Position numbers and translations under genes: made by a program
DNA from: Deltaproteobacteria bacterium
GTDB lineage: Bacteria > Desulfobacterota > Anaeroferrophillalia > Anaeroferrophillales > Tharpellaceae
Length of the DNA: 5,010 nucleotides
Assembly (NCBI GenBank): GCA_030595135.1
Contig: JAUVDU010000169.1
Span: 1-5,010, forward strand
Direction: 5' to 3'
Shown here: piece by piece, positions 4,996 to 5,010 of the stretch
Layout of the letters: each line of letters starts with the position of its first letter
How positions within the stretch are numbered: position 1 is the first letter of the stretch
Notes under the pieces: generated by a model
Told to the model about the DNA's origin: nothing
The model's input: the letters and a program-made list of their open reading frames with translations, nothing else
Databases searched by the model: none

Positions 4996-5010
4996 CACGC
5001 AGTGAGCGAT

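Larger units (their letters stand above)
4753..5000. repeat. BIME-like composite: two diverged ~91-bp repeat units in inverted orientation
   Basis: The stretch 4683-5010 holds no supported gene; most of it is this structure. The motif GGGGACNG occurs four times in alternating orientation: plus at 4757, minus ending 4848, plus at 4905, minus ending 4995. This marks two units of 92 bp (4757-4848) and 91 bp (4905-4995) with a 56-bp spacer. Reading the second unit on the minus strand, its first 28 bases match the first unit at 23 positions, TTGGTT falls at offset 23 and TTGAC at offset 40 in both, and both end in GTCCCC. The composite is bounded by 23/24-bp inverted repeats (4753-4775 and 4977-5000: two substitutions and one indel). 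GGGGACAG-type repeats are, from memory, often found near REP-associated (Y1) transposases, but no transposase is present here. Confidence 0.75.

Noticed and set aside
4796..5005. Overlapping ~69-codon frames on both strands in the upstream region
   Set aside because: They coincide with the inverted repeat units, have low-information sequence and lack good start signals; they are products of the repeat's composition.

Overview
The window reads as chromosomal DNA of an anaerobic bacterium, most likely a deltaproteobacterium (Desulfobacterota, sulfate- or metal-reducer type). This is inferred from a tandem pair of MinD/Mrp-like ATPases with inserted ferredoxin domains, a COG0731-type radical SAM enzyme, a soluble P-type-ATPase-like HAD protein, and dispersed repeats of a style common in that group. 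All seven genes I can support lie on the minus strand, so the natural reading direction is from 5010 down to 1.

Layout in transcription order. 5010-4683: no gene; two diverged copies of a ~91-bp repeat in inverted orientation (4753-5000), then a short leader with a small inverted repeat. 4682-3831 and 3834-2959: two paralogous P-loop ATPases, each with two inserted [4Fe-4S] ferredoxin motifs, overlapping by 4 bp. 2958-2849: a compact inverted repeat built from a 10-bp periodic unit. 2848-2552: a DUF59/MIP18-type Fe-S assembly protein. 2537-1587: a radical SAM protein with a C-terminal winged-helix domain, 14 nt after the previous stop. 1531-1148: a stand-alone NifU/IscU-type Fe-S scaffold. 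1160-1034: a 127-bp MITE-like repeat whose end overlaps the scaffold's stop codon. 969-493: a small HAD-family protein. 416-1: the N-terminal part of glucose-1-phosphate adenylyltransferase (GlgC), cut by the window edge.

From 4682 to 1148 the genes look like one functional unit for iron-sulfur cluster or metallocofactor handling. It has a scaffold (NifU/IscU type), a MIP18-like factor, two Fe-S-binding MinD-type ATPases that may carry clusters or drive conformational change, and a radical SAM enzyme that needs a [4Fe-4S] cluster. Paired ATPases of this kind are known from the orange-protein (orp) operons of Desulfovibrio and from genomic association with COG1433 (NifX/NafY-like) proteins, but no COG1433 gene is visible here. 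The client of this set is therefore unknown. The HAD and glgC genes follow on the same strand but are separated from the unit by the MITE-like repeat, and I see no evidence of a functional link.
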